DNA of 64,000 nt from Pontibacter pudoricolor (GTDB lineage Bacteria > Bacteroidota > Bacteroidia > Cytophagales > Hymenobacteraceae). The notes under the pieces were generated by a model that was not told the origin of the DNA, made no database searches, and saw nothing but the letters and a program-made list of their open reading frames with translations. The stretch lies in assembly GCF_010092985.1 (NCBI RefSeq), contig NZ_CP048106.1, forward strand, positions 2,542,001-2,606,000. Reading direction: 5' to 3'. A program made the translations under genes and the position numbers. This document shows positions 44,048 through 52,439 of this stretch, piece by piece; position 1 is the first letter of the stretch; every line of letters begins with the position of its first letter.

Positions 44048-45028
44048 TTATTCCTGTGGCAGGTTTTTCTTGGTAGAACTTGGTAAGTTAGGCACGATAG
44101 GCACATTCAGTACCGGCAGCTCGTAATGGTTGGCCGAAATTACAGAATTGCGCTCAATATGACGCGGCCCTTCAATGGTCCAGTCCTTTGTTTCTTTCTT
44201 ATCGAAGCGGCAGGTGTTACAGATAAACTCTTCTACTTCGTTATACTGGTCCTTGCGGGCTGTTACGCGCAACACTTCCTCGCCACGTGTCCAGAGCGTT
44301 ACTTTACCGGAGCAGGTCGGGCAGTCGCGGTGTGCATCCATTGGCTTTGTAAACCAAACACGGTTCTTAAAGCGCCAGGTCTTATCTGTAAGCGCACCTA
44401 CAGGGCACACATCAATCACGTTACCAGAGAAATCGTTATCAATCACGTTCTCAATATACGTTCCGATCTCAGCAGCATCGCCACGGCCTAAAACGCCATG
44501 CACACGGTTAGCCGTGATCTGATCAGCAGTATACACGCAACGGTAGCACAGAATACAGCGTGTCATGTGCAGCTGTATGTAAGGGCCCAGGTCTATCTTG
44601 TTAAATTTACGGCGCTCTTCTTCGTAACGCGTAGCACTTACACCATGCTCGTAAGAAAGGTCCTGCAGATCGCACTCACCGGCCTGGTCGCAGATAGGAC
44701 AATCCAGCGGGTGGTTGATCAACAGCATTTCCACGATGCCTTTACGGGCATTCAGAACATCTTCGTTGGTCGTATTCTCTACCACCATGCCATCCTGCAC
44801 CGGCGTAATGCACGACGCTACCAGTTTTGGCATAGGGCGTGGGTCTTTGGCAGAACCCTGCGTTACTTTTACAAGGCACACACGGCACTTACCGCCACTG
44901 CCTTTTAATGGAGTATAGTAACACATGGCAGGCGGCACTACACTGCCACCAATTTTTCTGGCGGCCTGCAGGATGGTAGTTCCATCTTCTACCTCTACTT
45001 CAATGCCATCGAACGTTATTTTAGCCAT
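44048..45028 (-). CDS. nuoG: NADH-quinone oxidoreductase subunit G, short form without molybdopterin domain
   Basis: Only 326 residues, against 700-900 in proteobacteria. It keeps the [2Fe-2S] site N1b (C36, C48, C51, C73), the His-Cys3 site N5 (H106, C110, C113, C119) and the N4 site (C158, C161, C164, C208). A remaining C236/C239 and C270/C273 set may be a relic of the Fe4S4 part of the molybdopterin domain or a zinc site. It carries electrons from NuoF to NuoI. The rest of the molybdopterin-like domain is absent and no separate gene for it is present. The frame ends cleanly before nuoH, so this is a natural short form. Confidence 0.92.
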   Translation of the reverse strand: MAKITFDGIEVEVEDGTTILQAARKIGGSVVPPAMCYYTPLKGSGGKCRVCLVKVTQGSAKDPRPMPKLVASCITPVQDGMVVENTTNEDVLNARKGIVEMLLINHPLDCPICDQAGECDLQDLSYEHGVSATRYEEERRKFNKIDLGPYIQLHMTRCILCYRCVYTADQITANRVHGVLGRGDAAEIGTYIENVIDNDFSGNVIDVCPVGALTDKTWRFKNRVWFTKPMDAHRDCPTCSGKVTLWTRGEEVLRVTARKDQYNEVEEFICNTCRFDKKETKDWTIEGPRHIERNSVISANHYELPVLNVPIVPNLPSSTKKNLPQE

Positions 45029-45131
45029 TATTTCTATGTTCGTTTTTCGTGGTTCATGAGATTGCAGAACTACGAATTATAATTTACTTTTTATACTATA
45101 CCAGCAACACTGGTTTTCACTTCAGCTTTTC

Positions 45132-45458
45132 CTAATTTGAAACCGCTTTCAGGCCAACTATAGATGCAATAAGTGTTGTTATAAAGAACAGTCTCCAGAA
45201 CTCAGCAGGTTCTTTAAAGAAGAATATCCCCATAAGCACAGTGCCAACTGCTCCAATTCCTGTCCAGACAGCATAAGCCGTTCCGATCGGCAATACCTGG
45301 GTTGCTTTTACAAGCAAGAACATGCTTATCGAAAGACAAACCAGGAACCCAACATACCAGTAGGTTGCCGTAACTCCCGTGGACTCTTTGGCTTTTCCCA
45401 GGCAGGACGCAAATCCTACTTCAAACAGCCCGGCAATAATTAACAGGATCCAGTTCAT
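45132..45458 (-). CDS. Small multidrug resistance (SMR) family transporter, SugE/Gdx-like
   Basis: A 108-residue, four-helix protein. E13 in AGLFEVGFASCLGKA is the essential glutamate of SMR proteins. QVLPIGTAYAVWTGIGAVGT and FFKEPAEFWRLFFITTLI resemble the SugE/Gdx branch, which exports guanidinium or quaternary ammonium ions by proton exchange as a dimer. It is the only non-nuo gene on the same strand within the first nuo transcript, between nuoF and nuoG; the 66-103-base spacers on both sides suggest an inserted gene that the operon tolerates. No guanidine riboswitch is seen upstream. Confidence 0.9.
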   Translation of the reverse strand: MNWILLIIAGLFEVGFASCLGKAKESTGVTATYWYVGFLVCLSISMFLLVKATQVLPIGTAYAVWTGIGAVGTVLMGIFFFKEPAEFWRLFFITTLIASIVGLKAVSN

Positions 45459-45524
45459 GTTCTTCTTTGCTCTTGCCCCATAGCTTCCAGCATTATCCTG
45501 AAAGTCAGTGGATAGGCTCGTTCC

Positions 45525-46871
45525 TTAAGCTATAGTTTCAGCTAACTGGCCTCTGTATACAGCTCCTGGCAATATTGCCTCTTTCGGATGCTTAATGTGC
45601 CACTCAAACTCGTCGCGGAAGTGACGGATCGCACTTGCCACCGGCCATGCTGCTGCATCGCCTAGCGGGCAAATGGTATTACCTTCAATCTGCTTGGCTA
45701 CACTTACCAACAGGTCTATGTCCTGCTGATGGCCGTGACCATGCTCGATGCGGTGCAATACTTTTTCCATCCAGCCAGTACCTTCACGGCAAGGGCTGCA
45801 CTGTCCACACGACTCATGATGATAGAATCTGGCATAGTTCCAGGTATTGCGCACAATACACTGGTCTTCATCGAAAACGATGAATGCACCGGAACCCAGC
45901 ATCGAACCACTCACAAAACCACCGTCAGATAACGATTCGTAAGTCATCAGGCGGTCTTCGCCGGCAGCCGTTTTAGTTATCAGGTTAGCAGGCAGGATCG
46001 GAACAGAAGAACCACCCGGCACAACGGCCTTCAGTTGCTTGCCTTTCCAGATACCACCGCAGTATTCGTCAGAGTAAATGAATTCTTCTACCGGAACACC
46101 CAGTTCGATTTCGTAAACACCAGGCTTATTGATGTTACCGCTGCATGAGAATAACTTCGTACCTGTACTTCTACCGATACCGATCTTTGCATACTCTGCA
46201 CCACCGTTGTTCACGATCCACGGCACAGACGCAATAGATTCCACGTTATTCACCACCGTTGGCGAAGCAAACAAACCTTTCACAGCCGGGAATGGCGGCT
46301 TGTTACGTGGGTTACCACGCTTACCTTCCAACGATTCCAGCAGAGCAGTTTCTTCACCGCAGATATAAGCACCACCACCCGGAGCCACATGCAGGTCCAG
46401 GTCGTAGCCAGAACCCAATATGTTTTTACCAAGCAAACCGGCAGCATACGCCTCAGCAATCGCTTTCTCCAGGATGCGCAGCACAAACATCAACTCACCA
46501 CGGATATAGATATAAGATGTGTTCGCCCCCAGCGCGTAGCTCGACGTGATCATACCTTCTATCAGGGAGTGTGGCGTTTTCTCCATGAAGTAGCGGTCCT
46601 TGAAGGTTCCAGGCTCCGACTCATCGGCGTTGCAAACCAGGTAACGCGGAACACCTTCAGGCTTAGCCAAAAAACTCCACTTCATACCAGTCGGGAAGCC
46701 GGCACCACCACGACCACGCAGGCCTGATGTTTTTACTTCTTCCACCACCTCGTCGGGAGACATCGTTTTCAGGGCTTTCTCTACCGAGCGGTAGCCGCCA
46801 TGCTTACGATATACTTCCAGGGTCTCGATGCCTGGTACGTTTATATGTTCAGTTAATATTTTAATTCCCAT
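45525..46871 (-). CDS. nuoF: NADH-quinone oxidoreductase subunit F
   Basis: A 448-residue NADH-binding subunit. GLRGRGGAGFPTGMKWSF (about residues 50-67) binds NADH, APGGGAYICGEETALLESLE lines FMN, and C355, C358, C361 and C401 (CGQCSPC ... TICPLG) hold [4Fe-4S] cluster N3. It takes electrons from NADH to start the chain. The SMR gene follows, and a 145-base repeat-bearing gap separates it from nuoE. Confidence 0.97.
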   Translation of the reverse strand: MGIKILTEHINVPGIETLEVYRKHGGYRSVEKALKTMSPDEVVEEVKTSGLRGRGGAGFPTGMKWSFLAKPEGVPRYLVCNADESEPGTFKDRYFMEKTPHSLIEGMITSSYALGANTSYIYIRGELMFVLRILEKAIAEAYAAGLLGKNILGSGYDLDLHVAPGGGAYICGEETALLESLEGKRGNPRNKPPFPAVKGLFASPTVVNNVESIASVPWIVNNGGAEYAKIGIGRSTGTKLFSCSGNINKPGVYEIELGVPVEEFIYSDEYCGGIWKGKQLKAVVPGGSSVPILPANLITKTAAGEDRLMTYESLSDGGFVSGSMLGSGAFIVFDEDQCIVRNTWNYARFYHHESCGQCSPCREGTGWMEKVLHRIEHGHGHQQDIDLLVSVAKQIEGNTICPLGDAAAWPVASAIRHFRDEFEWHIKHPKEAILPGAVYRGQLAETIA

Positions 46872-46936
46872 TGTTACAGGATATATAGCTTGGCAGTTAC
46901 TCTATAGTTTGCTGCCTGATTATACTTTATTGTTAT

Positions 46937-47000
46937 ATGACAAAGGATTTTTTTGACAAAGGACAAGAGAAAAAACTTATCACAAGTCCTTTGTCTTATG
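46937..47000. repeat. Low-complexity inverted repeat between nuoE and nuoF
   Basis: GACAAAGGAC (46955-46964) faces GTCCTTTGTC (46986-46995), with extra TGACAAAGGA and GTCTTTTGTC-like words on either side. The stem would form in the nuo transcript just before nuoF. Confidence 0.65.
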
Positions 47001-47016
47001 TCAAATAGTCTTTTGT

Positions 47017-47553
47017 CTATTGTGCCTGATGATAAGGTGTTTCTACCTCGGTGTTGCGCATTGTTTCCAGAAACTGATCCAGCTTTTCTTCTGAATCGAT
47101 GTTCTCATAAAACTTCTCGCGAACCTGCAGCATCGGGCCTGTTCCGCACGAGGCAAGGCATTCTACAGGCTTCAGGGTGAACATACCGTCAGCAGTTGTC
47201 TCACCTTCTTCTATGTTCAGCTTCTCCTTTAGCATATCGATCACCTGGTCGGCGCCACGCAGGCAGCAAGGACCTGTACGGCACACTTCCAGCACATGCT
47301 TGCCAACCGGTTTCAGGTTGAACATGGTGTAGAACGTAGCCACTTCGTAAACTTCGATGGGCTGTATGTTCAGGATTTCGGCAATTTTATCCATCGCCTG
47401 CGGGCTCAGCCAGCCACCAAATTCTGCCTGTGCCACGTGCATGATAGGTAGAATAGCGGATTTCTGACGTCCTTCCGGGTAATGGCTGATGTAGCGCTGG
47501 ATCTCGGCCATGCCTGCATCAGAAAACTTTACTTCGTTTATAGTCTCTGCCAT
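47017..47553 (-). CDS. nuoE: NADH-quinone oxidoreductase subunit E
   Basis: ATG 47553 (MAETINEVKFSDAG) gives 178 residues; an upstream TTG at 47583 extends the frame by ten less plausible residues. The thioredoxin-like domain binds [2Fe-2S] cluster N1a through C91, C96, C132 and C136 (CRTGPC ... CLASC). It partners NuoF. nuoD ends about 60 bases upstream. All ligands are present. Confidence 0.96.
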   Translation of the reverse strand: MAETINEVKFSDAGMAEIQRYISHYPEGRQKSAILPIMHVAQAEFGGWLSPQAMDKIAEILNIQPIEVYEVATFYTMFNLKPVGKHVLEVCRTGPCCLRGADQVIDMLKEKLNIEEGETTADGMFTLKPVECLASCGTGPMLQVREKFYENIDSEEKLDQFLETMRNTEVETPYHQAQ

Positions 47554-47613
47554 TTTATAGTTGTCATCGGCTGTTTCAGGCAACCAATGTTAAATGGTAA
47601 TAAAATCTAAATA

Positions 47614-48864
47614 TTAAGCGTCGAGCTCACCGGCAATTACGTTCAGGCTACTCAGCGTGAGGATAGCATCCGCCAGCTGACCACCTTTTATCATCTCGGT
47701 ATAAGCTTGGTAATAAATAAAGCAAGGACGACGGAAATGCAGACGATACGGCGTACGGCCACCATCTGAAATAATGTAGAAGCCTAGTTCACCGTTACCA
47801 CCCTCTACGGAGTGATACACTTCGCCAACCGGAGCATCAATCTCACCCATCACAATTTTAAAGTGATAGATAAGGGCTTCCATGTTGCGGTATACTTCCT
47901 GCTTTGGAGGTAAATAGTAATGTGGTGCATCAGCGTGGTAAGAGCCTTCCGGCAGGTTTTTGTATGCCTGCTCAATGATCTTTAAGCTTTCCCAAACTTC
48001 CGCGTTACGCACCAGGAATCTGTCGTACGTGTCACCTTTAGAACCTACCGGTATTTCGAAATCGAAATCTTCATAAGAAGAATATGGATTCATAACGCGC
48101 ACGTCATAATCCACACCGGTAGCACGCAGGTTAGGGCCGGTAAAGCCATAGCTCAACGCACGTTCCGCTGATATAGCACCAACGTCTGTTGTTCTGTCGA
48201 TGAAGATACGGTTACGGGTAAGCATTTTCTCGAACTCTGCCCATACTTTCGGGAAGCGCTTGAGGAACTCACCGATCAGGTGTAATGCTTTAGGAGAAAG
48301 GTCGCGTTCCATACCACCGATACGACCCATGTTCGTAGTCAGGCGGGCACCGCAAACTTCTTCGTAAATGTCGTAGATGTTCTCACGCTCCTGCATCACA
48401 TACAGGAAGCCGGTAAACGCACCAGAGTCCACACCCAGAATAGAGTTACAGATCAAATGGTCCGAAATACGCGCAAGCTCCATCATGATCACGCGAATGT
48501 ACTGCGCACGCTTCGGGATCTCGATGCCTAACAGCTTCTCAACCGACATATGGTAACCCATGTTGTTGATTGGAGACGAGCAGTAGTTCATGCGGTCGGT
48601 AAGCGGCGTGATCTGGTAGAACGGACGGCGTTCTGCGATCTTCTCGAAAGCACGGTGTATGTAGCCGATCGTCGGAACAGCGTCCACAATCACCTCACCG
48701 TTCATCTGCAGGATGTTCTGGAAAATACCATGCGTAGCCGGGTGCGTTGGCCCCAGGTTAAGCGTGGTTAAGTTCTCGTTATGTTTATCTTGTAGTTTCA
48801 GATCCAGGTTCTCGCGAAACTGCTCTAATCCATCAAGTTCAACTGTCTTAGTTTCAGTAGCCAT
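47614..48864 (-). CDS. nuoD: NADH-quinone oxidoreductase subunit D
   Basis: A 416-residue 49-kDa-type subunit: LGPTHPATHGIFQNILQMNG at the start, DRMNYCSSPINNMGYHMSVE, RIGGMERDLSPKALHLIGEF and the terminal LNVIAGELDA. It forms the quinone site with NuoB. It is not fused to NuoC, whose gene is 52 bases upstream. The gene has no AACTATA motif that I can find. Confidence 0.97.
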   Translation of the reverse strand: MATETKTVELDGLEQFRENLDLKLQDKHNENLTTLNLGPTHPATHGIFQNILQMNGEVIVDAVPTIGYIHRAFEKIAERRPFYQITPLTDRMNYCSSPINNMGYHMSVEKLLGIEIPKRAQYIRVIMMELARISDHLICNSILGVDSGAFTGFLYVMQERENIYDIYEEVCGARLTTNMGRIGGMERDLSPKALHLIGEFLKRFPKVWAEFEKMLTRNRIFIDRTTDVGAISAERALSYGFTGPNLRATGVDYDVRVMNPYSSYEDFDFEIPVGSKGDTYDRFLVRNAEVWESLKIIEQAYKNLPEGSYHADAPHYYLPPKQEVYRNMEALIYHFKIVMGEIDAPVGEVYHSVEGGNGELGFYIISDGGRTPYRLHFRRPCFIYYQAYTEMIKGGQLADAILTLSSLNVIAGELDA

Positions 48865-48915
48865 AATATGCTTCTAAAGTATAGCCGCCAACTATAAACT
48901 GGCAGCAAAACCGGC

Positions 48916-49422
48916 TTAACGGCCGAAAAATGTATTTACCTTATCTTCTCGTGTCTGATCTTCCAGCGGGTACTGCTTCAGCATCGGGTGGTACTCCATA
49001 TCCTCCACATTCAGGATGCGGATCAGGTTCGGATGACCGGCGAATACAATACCATAAAAGTCGTAGGCTTCGCGCTCCATCCAGTTGGCAGCAGCGTAAA
49101 GGTCCGTCAGGGTAGGCATTACCGGGTCCGAGATCGGGAAGTATACTTTAATGCGCAAGCGGTAATTATGACGCAAGCTATGCAACTGATACATCATGCA
49201 AAGCTCCTTGTCTTTCTGCTCCGGATAATGCACACCGCACATCGTAGTCAGGAAACTGATCTGCAGTTCCTTGTCGTCGCGCAGGTACTTTATCAGCTCA
49301 TGAATGGTCTGGCGGTTTGTCTGGAACGTCATGATCCCATCCGGATTCATTGCATCCGTGATGTTCTCTTCGCCAAACTGTTCTATGATCTTACCGAGTA
49401 CGTTTTCGTTCGTAAGCTCCAT
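48916..49422 (-). CDS. nuoC: NADH-quinone oxidoreductase subunit C
   Basis: A 168-residue 30-kDa-type subunit, with LQISFLTTMCGVHYPEQKD, RLRIKVYFPISDPVMPTLTD and WMEREAYDFYGIVFAGHPN, the family signature. It is structural, in the peripheral arm. It is separate from nuoD and 5 bases downstream of nuoB. Confidence 0.96.
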   Translation of the reverse strand: MELTNENVLGKIIEQFGEENITDAMNPDGIMTFQTNRQTIHELIKYLRDDKELQISFLTTMCGVHYPEQKDKELCMMYQLHSLRHNYRLRIKVYFPISDPVMPTLTDLYAAANWMEREAYDFYGIVFAGHPNLIRILNVEDMEYHPMLKQYPLEDQTREDKVNTFFGR

Positions 49423-49427
49423 GATGC

Positions 49428-49982
49428 TTATTTAATATTGTAAGATTCCAAAAGAGCCTGATACTCCGGTGAGTTGCGGCGGCGGAGTGATTCGTTTTTA
49501 GCTAAATCCTGCACACGCATCAAACCATCCAGTATCTGCTCCGGGCGTGGCGGACAACCAGGCACGTACACATCCACAGGCACTACACGGTCAATGCCCT
49601 GTAGTACAGAATATGTATCAAAAATACCACCTGACGTAGCACAGGCACCAACAGCTACTACCCAGCGCGGCTCAGACATCTGCTCGTATACCTGCTTTAC
49701 AACAGGCCCCATTTTCTTAGCTATAGTTCCCATAACCAGCAGGATATCTGCCTGACGTGGCGAGAAGCTTGGTCGCTCAGAACCGAAACGTGAAATATCG
49801 TAATGCGCGCCCATGGTAGCCATGAATTCGATACCGCAGCACGAGGTAGCAAAAGGCAACGGCCAGAGCGAGTTCGCACGGGCCAGACCAATTACTTTCT
49901 CAAACGATGTAGCAAAAAAACCCGCGCCGGTATAACCTTCCGGGGCTTCTGCCATTTTAATATCTTTATTAGAATCGCTCAT
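49428..49982 (-). CDS. nuoB: NADH-quinone oxidoreductase subunit B
   Basis: A 184-residue subunit carrying the terminal [4Fe-4S] cluster N2, with C48 and C49 ([12 protein letters not shown]), C114 ([10 protein letters not shown]) and C143 ([10 protein letters not shown]). It hands electrons to quinone. The acidic leader (residues 1-20) is longer than usual. It follows nuoA with a 79-base gap. Confidence 0.97.
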   Translation of the reverse strand: MSDSNKDIKMAEAPEGYTGAGFFATSFEKVIGLARANSLWPLPFATSCCGIEFMATMGAHYDISRFGSERPSFSPRQADILLVMGTIAKKMGPVVKQVYEQMSEPRWVVAVGACATSGGIFDTYSVLQGIDRVVPVDVYVPGCPPRPEQILDGLMRVQDLAKNESLRRRNSPEYQALLESYNIK

Positions 49983-50061
49983 TTCAGAGTTGAATTTTGT
50001 TGTACGAAAAGGCTTTTCAGGGCCTCTTGCTCTAACAATAATGTTCTTGTAATAGTTTAAT

Positions 50062-50442
50062 CTATTCCCACTTCAAAATACCCTTCTTCAGCACGTAGAA
50101 GAAGCCGGACATCAGCAAACCAAGGAATAAAAGCATCTGCAGGAAACCTTCCACACCAAACTCTCTGAAATTGACCGCCCAAGGGTACATAAAGATGATT
50201 TCCACATCAAAAAGCACGAAAAGGATGGCCGTCATGAAGTACTTGTAAGATATTGGCGTACGCGCATCACCTACTGACTCGATACCACTTTCCCAGGCAG
50301 CATCTTTAACAGCACTGCTGCGCTTAGGGCCAAGCATGTGTGTTGCCACCAATGCAAAAATCACAAAGCCAATGGCCGCTGCAAATTGTATCAGAATCGG
50401 CAGGTAGTCAGACGGTAAGTACTGATTCACAGTAGTTTCCAT
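50062..50442 (-). CDS. nuoA: NADH-quinone oxidoreductase subunit A
   Basis: A 126-residue protein with three helices and the conserved loop [20 protein letters not shown] followed by [16 protein letters not shown]. First gene of the nuoABCDEF-smr-GHIJ transcript. A candidate -7 promoter box lies 59-66 bases upstream of its ATG. Confidence 0.96.
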   Translation of the reverse strand: METTVNQYLPSDYLPILIQFAAAIGFVIFALVATHMLGPKRSSAVKDAAWESGIESVGDARTPISYKYFMTAILFVLFDVEIIFMYPWAVNFREFGVEGFLQMLLFLGLLMSGFFYVLKKGILKWE

Positions 50443-50500
50443 AAAGTTGTAATTCTTTCTTGAAATTTAGGAGCAAAATTAGGGATAAATAGCCAACAAT

Positions 50501-50508
50501 CAAAAGTA
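50501..50508 (-). promoter_or_regulatory. Putative -7 box of the nuoA promoter
   Basis: On the minus strand TACTTTTG matches TAnnTTTG. No TTTG -33 element is seen at 19 bases. It is the only such box in the nuoA leader. Confidence 0.5.
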
Positions 50509-50591
50509 TAAGTTGACTGGAAATTGGTGTGAAAAGCATGATTTATCTCACTTTTCACAGCAGTGTAATTTATCTAAATGCAAATATAATA

Positions 50592-50630
50592 AAACAAAGG
50601 GCCGCACTTTTTAGAGTACGGCCCTTTATC
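50592..50630 (-). terminator. Terminator after pruA
   Basis: AAAGGGCCGCAC and GTACGGCCCTTT pair. On the minus strand the stem is followed by GTTTTATT. It separates pruA from the nuo promoter region. Confidence 0.85.
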
Positions 50631-50645
50631 TAAACTATAGATTTA

Positions 50646-52280
50646 TTATTTATTCTCGCCCAAGAAAGGGTAACGGTAATCTACCGGCGGCACAAATGTT
50701 TCTTTGATAGAACGGGCTGATACCCAACGCAGCAGGTTCAGCATAGAGCCAGCTTTGTCGTTCGTACCGGAGGCACGCGCGCCACCAAACGGCTGCTGCC
50801 CAACAACGGCTCCTGTCGGTTTGTCGTTGATATAGAAGTTACCGGCAGCCTGATCTAACTTTTTCGTAGCGTATTCTGCTGCGTAGCGGTCCTGGCTGAA
50901 AATTGCACCGGTAAGTGCGTAAGGCGAAGTCGAGTTAACCAGTTCTATAGTTTCTTCGAAGTTATTTTCGTCATACACATAGATCGAGATAACCGGCCCG
51001 AAAATCTCTTCGCACATGGTAACATAAGTCGGGTTATGCGACAGCAGCACCGTCGGCTCTATAAAGTAACCTTTTGACTTGTCGTAACCGCCACCTGCAA
51101 TGATCTCTACTTCGTTGCTGTTTTTCGCATTATCAATATACTTGGCAATCTTGTCAAAAGACTTCTCATCGATCACGGCGTTAATGAAGTTGCTGAAATC
51201 TTCCGGAGCACCCATTTTAAAGGTTTTCAGGTCTTCGATGATATAGCCTTTTACTTCATCCCACAGGTTGCTTGGGATGTAGGCACGCGACGCAGCAGAG
51301 CATTTCTGGCCCTGGTACTCGAATGCACCACGAACGATACCTGTAGCCAGTGCTTTGGCATCGGCAGAGCGGTGGGCAAGTATAAAGTCTTTACCACCTG
51401 TTTCGCCAACTATACGCGGGTACGTTTTGTACTTATGGATGTTGGTACCAATCGTTTTCCAGATGTTCTGGAATACGCCTGTGCTACCTGTAAAGTGGAT
51501 ACCTGCAAAATCAGCGTGGTTAAAGATAACATCACCGGCAGTCGGGCCATCTACATAAACCAGGTTAATAACACCATCCGGCAGGCCAGCTTCGCGGAAC
51601 AATTCCATGATCACCTGAGCAGCATAGATCTGTGTATTAGCAGGCTTCCAAACCACTACGTTACCCATCATGGCAACCGAAGCAGGCAGGTTACCGGCAA
51701 TAGCTGTAAAGTTGAATGGCGTTAAGGCAAACACAAAACCTTCCAGCGGGCGGTGCTCCATGCGGTTCCAAACGCCCGGAGAAGATTCCGGCTGCATCTG
51801 GTAAATCTCCGTCATGTACTGCACGTTAAAGCGCAGGAAGTCGATCAGTTCACAGGCAGAATCAATCTCCGCCTGGTAAGCATTTTTAGACTGCCCCAGC
51901 ATAGTAGCGGCATTCAATCTTGCTCTCCAGGGACCAGCCAATAATTCGGCAGCTTTTAAGAAAATAGATGCGCGGTGCTCCCAGCCCATGTTTGCCCAGT
52001 CTTCACGCGCAGCAAGTGCAGCATTAATAGCCTGTTCCACGTGTGTTGCATCGCCTTCGCTGAAATGCCCCAGTATGTGCTTGTGATCATGCGGCTGAAG
52101 CATCGGCTTCTTTTTATCGGTATAAACTTTGTCGCCACCAATGTACATCGGCACATCGATCTCTTTCGACTTCAGTTCTTTATAAGTGCGCTGCAGTTCT
52201 TCGCGCTCCGGCGAGCCCGGTGCATAAGACTTTACAGGTTCGTTTATGGGTGTTGGTACTTTAAAAAATCCGGTTGCCAT
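50646..52280 (-). CDS. pruA: L-glutamate gamma-semialdehyde dehydrogenase (P5C dehydrogenase)
   Basis: A 544-residue aldehyde dehydrogenase of the monofunctional P5C dehydrogenase class. The catalytic cysteine is C327 in GQKCSAASRAYIP and the general base E293 in VGETGGKDFIL; FALTPFNFTAIAGNLPASVA and FTGSTGVF form the NAD site. It oxidises glutamate semialdehyde to glutamate, the second step of proline breakdown. Proline dehydrogenase is not in the window. It has its own -7 box and terminator, so it is not part of the nuo transcript. Confidence 0.96.
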   Translation of the reverse strand: MATGFFKVPTPINEPVKSYAPGSPEREELQRTYKELKSKEIDVPMYIGGDKVYTDKKKPMLQPHDHKHILGHFSEGDATHVEQAINAALAAREDWANMGWEHRASIFLKAAELLAGPWRARLNAATMLGQSKNAYQAEIDSACELIDFLRFNVQYMTEIYQMQPESSPGVWNRMEHRPLEGFVFALTPFNFTAIAGNLPASVAMMGNVVVWKPANTQIYAAQVIMELFREAGLPDGVINLVYVDGPTAGDVIFNHADFAGIHFTGSTGVFQNIWKTIGTNIHKYKTYPRIVGETGGKDFILAHRSADAKALATGIVRGAFEYQGQKCSAASRAYIPSNLWDEVKGYIIEDLKTFKMGAPEDFSNFINAVIDEKSFDKIAKYIDNAKNSNEVEIIAGGGYDKSKGYFIEPTVLLSHNPTYVTMCEEIFGPVISIYVYDENNFEETIELVNSTSPYALTGAIFSQDRYAAEYATKKLDQAAGNFYINDKPTGAVVGQQPFGGARASGTNDKAGSMLNLLRWVSARSIKETFVPPVDYRYPFLGENK

Positions 52281-52336
52281 GTAGTTTATAGTTAAGGATT
52301 TAAAATATTCTTCTGATGGTTTTTATAACCATGGTG

Positions 52337-52344
52337 CAAAGGTA
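52337..52344 (-). promoter_or_regulatory. Putative -7 box of the pruA promoter
   Basis: On the minus strand TACCTTTG matches TAnnTTTG exactly, 57-64 bases before the pruA ATG. No exact -33 box at 19 bases. Confidence 0.5.
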
Positions 52345-52439
52345 AGGCTATTTCTGCAAATAATCTTGTTCGTTGTCGGGTTTAACCTTGTAAGGCAGTT
52401 CGTGCCAGCATCTTCCCGTGATTTAACAGTTTCTCAGAG

